Part shown: positions 24,601 through 37,800 of the stretch, piece by piece
Layout: every line of letters begins with the position of its first letter
Numbering within the stretch: position 1 is the first letter of the stretch
Source of the DNA: Acridotheres tristis
Taxonomy: Eukaryota; Chordata; Aves; Passeriformes; Sturnidae
Assembly (NCBI GenBank): GCA_037013685.1
Contig: CM072897.1
Coordinates: 15,670,643-15,734,642 of the forward strand
DNA: 64,000 nt
Direction: 5' to 3'
Position numbers and translations under genes: made by a program
Notes under the pieces: model-generated
What the model saw: the letters and a program-made list of their open reading frames with translations, nothing else
Database searches by the model: none
Told to the model about the DNA's origin: nothing

Positions 24601-25700
24601 ATTACTGTTGTCCCAGTAAACCTATGCACACTAGTTATATGCCCAAGAACAACTCTTACAGACCCAGATTTACCACCACTGTGGGGAGTCAAAACACCCC
24701 AACCTTTAAAACACTTCTTAAAAGTTAAATTAGTGCTGGCATCATGTGCCTAACAGCTTTAGAAATTGATGTTTATCTACAAGAATGACACAGGTAGCAT
24801 AAGACTTCTCATATTTCTGCCCAAAAAATGGTATTGTGGCTAGAGTACCTGTGTAGCTCCCATGCTCTATGGAGCACGACCAGAGTTCCTACCAGTAACA
24901 ATCAAGATTCATCCACAAAGAACTGCAATGAACTAATTTCCTACTGCTAGCTGAGACAGTCTTGACATACTGAAGCAGAACCTAAATTCACAACTTCATC
25001 TGAAAAAGGTCTGGTATCTTACCAGTCAGACAGTTCAGCTTTTGTGGCTTAGGCTTAAGCCTCGTGGCCAACAAACTGCCACCCACAGAACTGCAGTTCT
25101 GCATCCTGAACAAGGGACTGAAAGACACCAAAGTTGAAACTCACTCCACTGAGGTAAAGGAGTGAGCTTTATAAGCTAACTGAACAAAAATAAGGATCTC
25201 TGTATTTGTGAAAGTCAAGTTAATGATCATTAATATCCAAACAAGTTTTCATGACAACAAAGAAATGCACTTGACCATTTACAGCAAAACAGATTTATAC
25301 AATAACAAGTAACTTATGGCCTTGTCTACCTGCAAATGAATTCCTTCAGCAGGTACACACAATATATTGCTCCGTCATAAAAATATATATATTATCTCTT
25401 TCCTTTAACATTTAGGTATATAAATATTTTACTGAAGAACATGCATCATTTAGATAAACAATTGCAAGAACATCCTTTGAAAACACAGGGTTCTTTGCCA
25501 TTTAGCAGTATAAAACGATTACATAAACAGCAATTAAAGTCAAGACAAACCAATACAGCAGTAAGCAGTTCATTGTGTGCTACTCCAAAGCACCTTTTGC
25601 AACAGATTATAAAATACATACACACAGAGAATGCACTGTAATGGAGCACGAACAGCATTGTTCCATCTGCGGATTCTTCAGTCTTGTCTGGACTCCAAAC
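21650..25700 (-). other. BNIP2: Likely BNIP2 3' untranslated region and spacer
   Basis: No coding potential was found in this 4-kb AT-rich stretch and no CR1. It lies between the BNIP2 stop codon and the GTF2A2 promoter block. How much of it is transcribed depends on which poly(A) signal is used, which sequence alone does not settle. Confidence 0.5.
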
Positions 25701-25749
25701 TTACTGTTCACTTTTCTGCTCTTGTTTTCCGTTCAGCTCTTGGTCAACT
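25701..25749 (-). CDS. BNIP2: BNIP2 coding exon 9 (last)
   Basis: Acceptor ctaagcag; the exon completes the split Gln codon and encodes [15 protein letters not shown], then TAA at 25701-25703. Found by matching the C-terminal peptide and phase. The preceding intron is 3.35 kb. Confidence 0.92.
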
Positions 25750-28700
25750 CTGCTTAGCAAAGAAAGCAGTAAAATTAAACTATGTTAACGTAGTCTGATA
25801 GCTCGTATTATTAAGAAAAACTATTAACCTTAACAGGAAAACACAAAGCTTTTACATGGGAAAAGTTTTAGTAAATACATATTAAATTAAGGTTTTTATT
25901 TAATGTAGTCATGATGTTTGGGATCTTTTCAATATCCATTTTCCTACCACCCCCTAGAAATTAATTAAAATTTTTAGGAAACCATTTAAGTAACTACAGC
26001 ACTTGACAGGAAGCATTTAAAAAGTGCAAGAGAAGTTTGACTACAGAATAAATAACACAGCCTGTGCTCATAGTAACAAATGCAAGCAGGAATACAAATC
26101 AGGTAACATGACAACAATGGCAAGCACTACCACTCTGATGAATTCATAAACACTGAATTACCTTTAATGTTATAGTAATTAAGCCAAAAAGGTTGAATCA
26201 ACACAAGTGAAGAAGCTCCTCAACTGCAATACTTTTTCTATTACCTTTTAAGACTCTTGCAATTACCTTGGAAAATTCACCATCATGCTGATAAAAGTGG
26301 GTTTGATTTTGTATTTATTTTTGAATATCTGCCTTGGGGCCAGCAAACAAAATGCTGCTTTGCAGAAACCAGGGGATGATTGAAAGCCCTGCACAAAATG
26401 TACTTTTCCTTTTGACAGTAAGAAGCTACAGTTTTGATAACATCATCTGGCAAATATGTTGTGCATAGAGGTAAATTAATTTTAAAACCAACAGCAGCTC
26501 TAAAGCGAGAGACTAAGACCAAGTCTGTCCTACAGCAATGTGCCTAGCATAGCTGTCCAGCTCTCAAACCATAACCAGCCAGTTTTTCAAAGTGACAGAA
26601 ACAGTGACAGCTCCTTTGGGCCATGAACCCATAAAAAGGAGCTGCTTTCTACCTGATTAAAGGCTCAGTATCTAATTCTGCCTGTGATCTCTATATCTAA
26701 TTTTCACTGAATAACATACTGCTTTTTACAAAAGTGATGGTAGTATAGGTGAAGTTATCAACAGGGACACTAGAAAATGCTTGTTCTACTGGAGATGTTT
26801 TAAATTATTGCTTAATTAGAGTAATTCTTAAAGAATGTTCATCACTAGATTTACATGTGAGCTTCCAGAAATAATTTTAATTCCTTTTATTTCAATCTCA
26901 GTGTTCCTCCAATTTAGACAATAAGCCTTCCTTAATAGGCACACAAAGGAAAAATAAAATAAAAACAAAGTTAGCAGCAAAATCTTTCAGTCTGTTAGTG
27001 AGTGAAAAAATAACATATAAATTCAAAAGAAAATTAATCAGCTGTGGAATAGCCTGAATAGTTAGCAGGAGACTGAAAATTAACAAAGTGGAAATCCAGT
27101 ATTTATTAGGAAGGAATGTAGGCACTGCAAATACAAACAGCACTAAAAGACTAATTTAGATTGCACCTATGCAAGTTAATAACTAAAAAGGTAGTGAATA
27201 CCAAAAAATACAAGATTCAATATTAGAACTTCTTGTAGAGTTGCATCTCTGCTAATGCATAGCTACCACTCAGCACCTAAATCCAGCTCATCTCCAGAGA
27301 TCAATTCCTGTTAGAAACACTGACATTTGATTTAATGGGTTCATACAGAAGCACCACTTTTGCCTCTTGAAGTTGAGAACCCAGGTATCCCCTTAGAAGT
27401 GATATTTCATATAAAAGTATAATAGAAACTATTTGCAAATAGCTGAACACCCAGGGTGAGTTCTTATAGATTCTATACTGCCTGCAAGTACAGTATAGTT
27501 GCTGTCATGCATAAAAACTTGGGCACTAGTGCATGTTTATATTTACAAATGCTTATTCCTTTAGGCAAGCCAATCAACTAGGAGTTAGTTGCAGTGCAAA
27601 TTGTCTTATCTAGATGCAACCCTAATCAAAATATGAATATACCTTTTCTGTTTCTTTCTAAACTTTTCTTCTTCATACCTTGGTGAGGAAAAGTTTAATT
27701 TCAGTAAATATAACATATGAAGGCCAAAATCAACAGAAGCTGCAAACCAGTATTAGTGTCAACAGAATTTGCAGAAACTTATCAAATTTTGAAACTGATA
27801 AAATTAAGAAAAAAAATACACCGTACCTCCAACATTTACTTGCATTAAACAAAAACCATTAAGATTTAATTACTATGACATAACAAATGAATTAAATACT
27901 ACCTCTTGTACAGTGTTAGCATTAAAATCTGTATCCATAACAGTTTAAACCCAGATATAATCCTCCATAGAAATCTGAGAATTAATTATTTAAGTTAACC
28001 AAATCCAGACTTTGCAGAGCAGTTAATGGCTCATCAGTATGGAGGGCAGTCTTTTAAAACTCAGAACGACAGTCTGAATATTCATAACACACCCATAAAA
28101 CCCAAGTCAAAAAAATTCCAAAGACAGCACAAGACTGCCTCAGCTTTGTCATGTGTTTCACTCCCACCCCATGAAAATTGCTTTTCTGTCTTACAGAGTT
28201 AAATTGTGGAACTGACAGCAGCTGAAACAACCATCCACCTGCAGGGGACACGAGGCTTTGTCCAGCATGGACGTGCCCTTGTGTGAGTGCTCAGTGACAC
28301 TGGGCCACCTTCCCCCAGTTTGTGCTCACCTATTATGATGCAGACAACACAGGTTTTATGTGTTACACTCTCTAATGGGCTGTCATCAGCATAGTTATAT
28401 GTTTTCACCTGGTTTTCTTAAGACCCAAGTTTATGGTTTCTACTCTATTACTGCATTCACAAATGCTCTTGACAAAAGATTCATCATCTTATTTGAGAGC
28501 ACCATTGTGCTGATGTTAAACTGGGTATTTGTATCTGGACAGGGAGGAAAAAAATTACATTGATGCCGTCTTTATTTCTTTACCAAAGCAGTTTAGAACT
28601 GTAGTGGGTAGAGTTTCAACATTTTCCCATTGCTGTTTTTCTTTTAAATGAAAATCCAATCCAAGTGATATTTCAGCACTTGCTTGTTCCACATTTTAAT

Positions 28701-31700
28701 TAAAACACTTTAGAAGACATTATAAATAACTTCAGTATTAACATGCCCACAGTTTCTCACTCAAAAGCCAGTTTAATATACACACTAAGGTACAGAACAA
28801 CTGGAATTTAATTAAGCCTTCTAGAGACCTTCTCTAGAAGGCTTAATTCACACACCACAACTTAGCAATTGCACAAAGCTCCACTGTGAAAATGACTATA
28901 CACGAACATTTTGGCTATCCATGCTACTCCATACTAAACTGCCTTTAGCAATGAGGTCAAACACAGACACTCCTCCTAAAGACAGCAATGATCTCAGTTA
29001 AGTCATTATGTGCCAAGTGTAACATTCAAACCAAACTTACAACATGTACCAGTCCTAACCCATGATCAATGTAGAAGATGTTGGAATAATAAAACATACT
29101 GTTTTATGCATTCTGGGATGCCAACGTATTCCATGGGGATGAGTTCAGCTAGTTCTGCCAGGGTAAAGACATACCTAATTTTTTGGCTGAATTTTGAGCT
29201 GTGAAAGAACAAATGCAGGGTACAGTTACAACTCTAAATATTTTTCATTAGGTCAATATTAAAACAGTCTTTAAGTTCAAAGCAAACAGTTGTCAGAATT
29301 ATTTATGAAAAAGCTTCCAGAGTATTACCTAATAAAAGGTTTTGTGATGGCCAGGAGCGTTCTGATGAACCAGGAAGGATGAACTATGATCAACGATTTC
29401 AGATTTTTCCTTAACCTGAAGGATTTAAACAATGGATAATTACTAGAACAAAAAAGGCAGCATGACCAGGGGTTTTGGAATATATAAGAAGTATGGTTTT
29501 AGAAGCACAACTTTCACATAAACACAATATTCTAACATCTCATTATTAGAAGTCAACCTCCATCAGAAGAAAAAATGCTACACTACTGTAAAATAAAAAC
29601 TAAAGATTCAGTATCAAGTAACATTCCAAGGAGAAGCTTCTTCGAATCTTTTTACACAACTAATGATGAAGTGGTCCACAAAGGACACTCCTTATTAACC
29701 TTGTGTTAATACATTAAGTTGTAAGGATATTCTACAATATAACAATTTTCAGTATTCTAAGAATGCTATTTTCACTAAAAAAACCACCCTGAGAACAACA
29801 GCAACAAAAAGCATACACAAAACCCCCGACCAACCAAAAAAATCTGCCACACAACACTACCCAGGCACGTTTGCAGCATCACCACCCCACACTGCATAGC
29901 TTAGGAAGAAGTTTTCAATACACCAATTTCCTTCATCAGATCTTAACCAGAAGGGACCAGACTCCACATTAAACAGCAGTTTTTCCTAAATATGTCTGTC
30001 TCTGAGCATGTGAGTATCGTAAGAAAAAATTGCAGAGCTTCTTACCTTCTATCGATTTGCTGGTAACATTTCCTAAGCCAGCCTAAACTTGGCATTTTTC
30101 TCCGTGTTGTTGCACCATTCAGGTAAACTATCATATAGTTCTCTGCTACTAACAGCTCTAAAGTGCCAATTACATACCTGGAGAGACAAGCAAATAAAAC
30201 TTTAATATCCACAATCTTCATATGAAAGTAATTCCTAGTAGTGCTCAAATATATTAAAAATAACAAAACCCCAGAAAGGCAGATGATTACTTACTTAAAT
30301 AGATTGTCCATTAGGTATCTGTAGTTAGGCTGGTTGCTCTCAGGCATGAAGCAAACAGCAAACACAACAATGGCATTTAACCCATCACCATAATAACCTA
30401 AAAACAAAGAAATAAGCAGCAGTAGTGACAAAGGTGACAATACACTGACTACATTTACACAAAGTCAAGCACATTTAGGAAGCTTTTTCATTATTTACCT
30501 TAAAGAGATGTACAAACATCCCTATGGGCACATTAATACAGTTACAGAAAACATCAAAGTTTCTTCTTTGTCTACTTATAAAGCAACAGCTAAAGCTGAT
30601 GTCAATCAAACACTGTACCTATAACAAACGTTTCAGTGTAGAAGCTTCCTGTGTTTAGTAATATCTTATGCTCTTAAAGCTTAGTCAACTTTTCTTCCAA
30701 CCTAAACTTCACCGAGTCTGACTCTTCACAGGAAAGAGTCTTGAATTGATTTCTGCCTTAGTAGATTGACAGCTAATGTTTTCAATGGCCTAGAAGCCAG
30801 AAAATTAGGTAGCAGTGACACAGTAGTATAGAGTAAATATATCTTGTTACATGAGTGCATTTTAGTACATGTGACCAAGGGTACATTTTGGAACTTTAGT
30901 TTAATAAAGAATTATCAGATCAACCATGTCTTGACACTGCAGCAAATTAATTACCACAAGTCTTTAAGCCCAAAGGTCTTCCTCTGCCTCCCCAAGTCAG
31001 CTTAAAGAAGTAGCTGCCCAACAGTTCCCCTGAGCACACCACCATCCTTACCACCATGACTGATAACTTTTTTGTACGGTTCAATTGCCTTCATGTCCAC
31101 CCTGTGGTCCTGCTCTCCGATCCTAAACATTCGCCAGCGTCGGCCATCATCCTTCTCCTCTGCCACAGTGTACTCAGCCAGGGACCCTTTCCTAACAACA
31201 TCAGTAGTTTTTGGCTTTGGAAGATCATCTGCCAAAATGAGAACATGTTGAAGACCCATTATTAATACCATGCATAGTTACAACTCCTACAACAGAAGTT
31301 AACCACTTTGCTATCTAATCTATTTTGGTATTCTTCAACCAGCCAGACACACTAGCTGATGTCATGGATATTTTATTAACATTCTCATGTTGGCAATTAT
31401 CCGTTGACTGCAATTTTCTCTATTACAAGTATGTGAAAAATTTCCATTCATGGAAGAAGACTAATTAATTGTAGGCTTTTAGAACACAGACAATGAATTT
31501 CACCAAAATAGACAAAGTGGTTAACTCCAATGAGAATTACAAAGGTTGATCACAGATTTACATGAAGTATGATTTAAAACATTGAGGTACCTTGCAAGCA
31601 GACATGCAGGAAAATCTACTGAAAATTAAATCTAAGTCACATGTGCAATCAAAAGATATGAAATTTGTGCTGACAGCATTCTGTAAGACGATTTGCTCTG

Positions 31701-34700
31701 ATGAAATTATGATTCTTGACTTTGTTGCATGGACCTTACCCAAAGCGAGAAAAACCTACTGCAAGTTAGTTGTCTGCTCCCGAAACAAAGCTGTTAATTC
31801 AAACTATCCTTCCAGGAAAATGAAGGCAGCAGCATTAAAGGAAGAAAAGACAGAAACCCTTTTCAGCCACTTTTAAAAATAAGACACAAACATCCGGAAC
31901 ATTTCCTTGGCATCACTGCAAAATTAACCCTAAATACCAATTCTTCTTCATTAAAACAATGAAAATCCTTTTACAAAGTTAAACACATAGTCTCTGTCAA
32001 GTAAACTTCCCCTGCAATATGCCTTTAGCTATTTAAAAACCAAAACCACCCCCTTATTCTAAAGGGTGTTTGTTTCTCCACAGATAGTGATTCAAACACT
32101 AACAGTGAAAAGAAAACTTCCTGTTTATACAGGAATTAAAATTATTTTCTTTTCAGGATGAGGAAATAATTGAGTTTACATGTTTATTTATTAGAGATAT
32201 TCCTGAACCATGACGTTCACAGATGTTAAAGACTCCAACAATTTGCCCAACACAACCGTTCTTGGCTTCCATAAGGGGGCCTTAAAACATCATTAAACTC
32301 CAAGTTTAAAATTTGTGCTTTAACTCCTACACAAAACATTTATCTCAAATAAAACTTGTTAGAATCTCCAGGTTTTGCCTACAAGATATAACACCTATTA
32401 ATGTCTTAAAACTCCAATCATTACTAGTGTGGCTACAGCTACTTTAACTTCCTATGAAGTGCTTTCACAATTCCTTGACATAAAATAGAGGCTCTTCTAC
32501 TGCCTCTAGTCAATCTGGAAATATGCTTACTCTAAGGCTACTGAGCTTTTGCCATTCTCACCACAAAAAGATTTAAGATCAGGTGTTACTTAGTATTTTT
32601 AAAAATAGTATTCAGCCCTCCTTAAATTGCAATTCATCAATTTCTGAGTAGCTAATCTATATTCCTTTGTTTGGCTCCCTCCATTTAAAACTCATTTCTA
32701 ACACATGTAAAACACTTCGGGGACTTTTTCCTGTTGGGTAGCTCTTAAACACTTACTGCAGTAGAGGATTTTCCATAACTTCAAGTCTTATAGATGCATA
32801 TATAGATGATCTTCACCTAAGTTTATGTGCAGCTACAGCTATTAAATGTTTGCCTGTTTACTAATCAGATGAGATCTGACTTGCTCTTCTAAAAGTCACT
32901 GCAGCTATTTCTAATTCCTAATCTAGTCACTCCCTTTGTATTTCTCCTCTTGTACTATTGAGTCATAGCTATTTCTTACTAGACAAACAGTCGACCTGCA
33001 CATAAGAAAATATTTCAGAGCATCAGACAAAAGGACCAAAATACTTACCTTCCCATTCAAATTCATTGCTATTTTCTGAAGGAGTATCTAAATCATCCAA
33101 ATCAATCTCCCCACTCTCATCCAAGTCATCAGACAAAACAGATGCCTCATTGGGATCCAAAGTTAAGCTAATATCTGGAGCTATTAGTTTCTTCCTCAAT
33201 TTGGTTCCATTACCCTCTGTATCTGAAGAAAGCAAAATATTTATTTTCAAAGCTAAAGCAAGTTTAGATAAGCATATTACCAAGACAGAAGAGCATAGTC
33301 CTTTCTCATAATGCATTATAAATTAATGCCCATAATTTAAACAAGGTGTCTTTGGAATAAGACTTTAGTAGGAGATGGAAAGAACAGCAGGTAAAAGTTC
33401 TCAATTTACCCACTGCACACACACAGTCTGAGCAGGGTGGCAGACACCAACCATGTTCCCTACAGAAAAAAAACCTGATGAGCTGCCACCACCTCAGACA
33501 CTACTACCCCCTCCTGCTGCATCCAAGTTCCCTGGAGCTGCTCCAGATATTACACTGAATAAATCTTGTAAATAATACAAGATTCATGTCTCTAGTATTT
33601 GCTTTTGTTAGGGTTCAGTGACATCATAACCATCTTTAATAAAATAGAAAATAATAAGCAAGCTGAAAAAAAAAAAAAGACTGACAGACAACAGTGAGAA
33701 CAGAGAATTAAAGAATCTGTTCTGTGAATACACAGAATGCTTTGAGATACAAGGCAAATATTGGCATGATTTAGACAGGAGTTGAAAGCAAGGAATAAAT
33801 CCAGCACTGGAAATGCCCCAAATAAAGCACACAGACAAAATTTTAAAAATTTTAGATTAAAAACCTCCAAAACCCCAACCAATGAAACAAACAAAAAAAA
33901 AAACCAACCCAAAAACCCCAAAACAAAATCAAGCAAAAAAATCCTCCCAACACCAAGGAGCTTTAAAGCAGCCATTTAAGTAGGAAGCAGTCAGCTGGAC
34001 TGGAATATTCTTACCTGCTTCACTTTCTGTTCCAGCTGCAGCCAATGCATCAGACTCAACAGGATCATCCTCTGGCAGGGGCCTGGGACACAAAGTAGAA
34101 ATTAATGTTACACACCTGGTTTTACTTTTTTTTTAATGCTGTATATTTAGACTTACACACTACTACAAAAATCAATTGTGGGATAGTACTGAATTAACTT
34201 TACTTATAGGCTAAGTTCAAGCTTTCAGTTAACGAACACCAAGACAGCAGAAAATTCCTTTACAGCATTCAAGTGACCATCCCTTCCTGTGACAAATACC
34301 AAAACACTGACTACTACCAGTGTGTCATCTTTAAGAAAACTTGTCACATTCTTGCTTGACAAAATTTGACTTGAAGTGAATTACTCAAGTAGTTTAGTCA
34401 TGTTATCACAGAATGTGGCTAAAGCTGATTTAGTTTTTTTGTAGGCCCAAGCATCAGTAGCAGCATTAACTTTTAAAGACATTCCTCATAAATTTACTTA
34501 ATGAAATATTTGAGCCATGAGGCACTGGGAGTAATATGCAAACAATGTAGTTGCAAATTATTATCACAGGAAATAAACTAAGCCAAGCTTAAAATCTTCA
34601 TTTCAGATACACTGGAAACTTCAACAGGGGCAATCCTGAAGAAATATGCCACAAAACATTTTCAAAATTGCTATATTAATGGAAATCACTTCAAGATTAT

Positions 34701-34842
34701 TACTGAGTATTAGTTCACCAGGAAGACCAAGAGGTAGCCTACTGCTGATGTTATGTGTTTGATCCAAATTACTTTAAAAAAGAATTCAAAACCTTGGAAA
34801 ATCTTCATCTTGCCACTCTTCCTTAAACTCAACCCCTTCCAT
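25701..34842 (-). CDS. BNIP2: BCL2/adenovirus E1B-interacting protein 2 (BNIP2)
   Basis: BNIP2 is a cytoplasmic scaffold with a C-terminal BCH domain (a CRAL-TRIO relative) that binds Cdc42, RhoGAP-type proteins and other BCH proteins and takes part in cell shape and muscle differentiation signalling. Nine coding exons on the minus strand join in frame: 34793-34842, 34015-34082, 33049-33222, 31052-31228, 30295-30397, 30046-30177, 29329-29415, 29100-29198 and 25701-25749. They give 939 bases, 312 residues plus TAA; the usual human form has about 314. The N-terminus [16 protein letters not shown] is followed by an acidic segment (residues 61-90, [20 protein letters not shown]), then the BCH domain from about residue 145, with [20 protein letters not shown] and [20 protein letters not shown], ending near ECIKQ. 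The tail is [15 protein letters not shown]. All junctions obey GT-AG; the first donor is weak. The 5' untranslated exon lies near 39.3 kb. No frameshift seen. Confidence 0.97.
28810..28848. repeat. Perfect 18-bp inverted repeat with 3-base loop
   Basis: AATTAAGCCTTCTAGAGA at 28810-28827 is followed by CCT and its exact reverse complement at 28831-28848. It lies in the last BNIP2 intron. No known element is recognised around it. Confidence 0.98.
29100..29198 (-). CDS. BNIP2: BNIP2 coding exon 8
   Basis: Acceptor ctttcacag, donor CA/gtatgt. Encodes [19 protein letters not shown] through [12 protein letters not shown], the end of the BCH domain. Confidence 0.96.
29329..29415 (-). CDS. BNIP2: BNIP2 coding exon 7
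   Basis: Acceptor ccttcag, donor AG/gtaata. Encodes [19 protein letters not shown] through ITKPFI within the BCH domain; 87 bases. Confidence 0.96.
   Translation of the reverse strand, partial: VKEKSEIVDHSSSFLVHQNAPGHHKTFY
30046..30177 (-). CDS. BNIP2: BNIP2 coding exon 6
   Basis: Acceptor ctctccag, donor AG/gtaaga. Encodes [19 protein letters not shown] through CYQQIDR, the core of the BCH/CRAL-TRIO fold; 132 bases. Confidence 0.97.
30295..30397 (-). CDS. BNIP2: BNIP2 coding exon 5
   Basis: Acceptor ttgttttag, donor AA/gtaagt. Encodes [20 protein letters not shown] through [10 protein letters not shown]; 103 bases. Confidence 0.97.
31052..31228 (-). CDS. BNIP2: BNIP2 coding exon 4
   Basis: Acceptor ttttggcag, donor G/gtaagg. 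Encodes [20 protein letters not shown] through [20 protein letters not shown] and KKVISHG; 177 bases, just before and into the BCH domain. Confidence 0.97.
33049..33222 (-). CDS. BNIP2: BNIP2 coding exon 3
   Basis: Acceptor tttcttcag, donor G/gtaagt. Encodes residues 40-97, including [17 protein letters not shown], the acidic [16 protein letters not shown] stretch and SNEFEWE; 174 bases. Confidence 0.97.
34015..34082 (-). CDS. BNIP2: BNIP2 coding exon 2
   Basis: Acceptor tttgtgtcccag, donor G/gtaaga. Encodes residues 18-39, [17 protein letters not shown] then TESEA. This segment is less conserved against human than the flanking exons. Confidence 0.92.
34793..34842 (-). CDS. BNIP2: BNIP2 coding exon 1
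   Basis: Start ATG at 34840-34842 in the context ggagaATGg. Encodes [16 protein letters not shown] and two bases of an Arg codon before the donor AAG/gttttg, which matches the donor consensus poorly. Joining to exon 2 keeps the frame and gives the expected FPRPLPEDD. Confidence 0.9.
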
Positions 34843-37800
34843 TCTCCAGCTAACTTGAATTGCTAACAGAGACTCCTGATCAGGCAAAACCTCTGGTCTT
34901 CAGCACAATGGGCTAAAGAGGAGCTGCAGGAACATAACAGAAAGTGTTAGTTCAATACTGTGGTAATTCTCATAGTTGCAAACACATCCTTTAACTTATC
35001 TTCAAATTGAGTTATTATGCAGAATAAAAACCAAAAACACAGGGAAAAGTTTTGTGTTTGCTTCCATTTATTTTTTTTTTCCAGACAAAGCTGTTTGTGG
35101 AATGGTTTATCATACAATAATTCAGGTTGGAAGGGATTTCATGCAGTCAAGGAGGATCAACCCCTCAGTTAAAATTAAGGCCTTGAGCAACCTATCATTT
35201 CTGATTACACCAGTTCAGTCCAAAATGCAAGAAATCTGATGTGTCTCTAGATTCTATAGAATTAATAAGTGTGTATTTTGAGAAAAAGTACAGATGGTCA
35301 GATCTAAACTACAAGCCATTTAGAAAGAAAAAAAAAACCAAACACTTTAAAGAAAACTATTTAAGACAGTGTTTTGGAGGACTCACCCTATGATGTGCAA
35401 GTAAAGCTGTATTTTTTCAGGCTCACCCATCACCAGCAACAAGGAATTCCCAATAATGGAACATGGTAAACCATTCTGCTGACATAGAAGTCCAAACCAG
35501 TTGAAGCTCTTGGCTGTGCTGGCTCTAAAGATTGGCAGAAGCAGGTGAACATATCAACGAAGATATTGAGACAACCAACATTCATCAAAACAAGAAACTA
35601 TGGTATTTTGCAAAGAAGCAATCAACACAGAACACCAGCAAGTACAAAGTTTGAATGCAACCAATACTGCTTATTAATCCATATAGATGTATTTTTTCTA
35701 CATGACTGAAAACCAAATTACACTTACTGTTCTGCAGGATCAGCTTTCCTTTCATGACAAACCCAAATTTTTCTTCTCCTGACCTGATTTTAAAATGTCC
35801 TGCAATGCTTCAAGCTACGCTATGCAAGTTGATTAATAAAGAAAAATTAAGTGATATTTTTTTTACTCCAATACTACAAATTAAACACTAATGATCTAAA
35901 TTTAAGCCTATTTTACTGACATTTCCCTGCTTCGCTCACCCAGAAAATTTAAATAAAATTTCTAGAAGGTAGCAACCTAGTTCCTCTTAAGGGCCAGATT
36001 GTCCTTTATTGAGACATTCAGCACCTGCACACCTCTCAGCTGTTGTTCTTCAGCAGTGTGAAGAAGTTGCCCCAGCGAGTGCCCTCCCAGCTCTCCCTGT
36101 CTGTCCTGACTAAATCACTGCTGGGAAACAAGTCCTGCCTCTCACCAAGCTGATGATGTTCTCAGCATACAAGGTGTGGGTACCCCTGGGCACCAACCTG
36201 CTGGCTGTAACGGTGGGTTTTAAATATTTGCTCAGATTTGGATCAGCAGTAACAGTGAATGTATGCAGAGCTCTCTATGCATTTGTTTCAGGACACTGAG
36301 ATGAAGCCCGAGCAGTTTCCCCAGGGCACTCAGCAGTCAGGAGCATGCACTGGTTACCAGCAGCATGGAACAAAGCAGCTGATGCCGATATGCAGGTGAT
36401 TATAAACCTGAAAGGAAACCTTAACTTACGACTTCACTCTTAAAGGACAAAAAATTGGCAGTGAAAACACCCAAATCCCATCCCACCCCCCAAGCCTGTC
36501 ACTGTGCTGGTGGCTGTAAGATGCTCCTCCTGAGCTCATTGCACTGCACTCCCTATACAGCTTCTCAGACAGTTTAAAGCACGGGTTTGCTCCAAGACTT
36601 GAACAGTTTTCTTCCCACACTTTCAAAGAATACCAAACACCAAGTAACACCTATTAATTTCAAATGGACAGCCTTTCAGTGCAGAAAATTCCCACCTGCA
36701 CTTACTTCATCACACTGACATAAACCTGTTGTACTAAGACAAGAGTTTAAAAGCTACTCGTGCTGTTATCTAAGCTTTTATTGACCACTCCTCACATTAC
36801 TTGGAGAATTCTCATCAGCAGCTTCTCATTAAGATAGATTATAAAGCTATAGTTTGCTAGGTACCACATAGGTACCTAGAAAGCAATTTCCAAAGCAAGC
36901 CTGGAGCTCAACTTCAGATATATCCAAATTTCCGTTTCCAGCATCCTATTTAACATGCAGACTAAGCAGCTGTTTTGGATGTTTTGGCTTCAAGTCTCAC
37001 CTATAAAAGCGCTATCATTTGTCAACTAGAAGAATGAGAAATAAAGAAGGAAGGGTAATCTCTTCAAGAAAGAAAAATCATGACTTCAGAGTTATTTTAT
37101 ATCAACTAATATAAATGCTTACAAGCAGGCAAAAAAAATCTGCTTATACAAACAAAAGCTGAGTTTAGAATAGTCTTATCCCTCCTGCAGCACTGCTGAC
37201 ATGCTTTTAAAATGCCAGAGCCTGTTAAATTCAGCTGTGAATCTAAAAACATAACTTGGAAAATGTATTATATTTTAATAATGCAAGTATTTATCAGTCA
37301 CATAGAAAAATAAAAGCAAATAATTTCTATTTGATCATAGCACTCTTTATGGCCAGCTCAAAAACTTTTGGTTTCTAAAACTGATCATATCCTCCATTGC
37401 TCATTACTTTCTATTTTGCATAGAGAAATAGAAGATGGAGAGTTATCAAAAGATCAAAATCTTCAACACACTAAAGAATATCTGGATGCAGGCTTGCCAG
37501 AAGGCTCTGCTCTCTTACTGGAGCCACTGGACTTTAGTACTCTACAGCACCTTTTATATTTTAAAGTATCTCAACTGACAAGTTATAATATTACAAAAAG
37601 GCAACACATCACTCAAACCCACTGCTCTTTCACTACAGCTAATGAAAAAATTTCCATTCCAGAATAGCAGGTTAAACCTTCTTAAGTTTGCATTTGAAGA
37701 GTATCATTGTACCACAGATCAAACATCAGTGTTTTCATTCCTTTTTCCTAGAAGAATAGATAATTTTCAGTTTCTCATTAATACCAAGCTGCCTGAGCTG

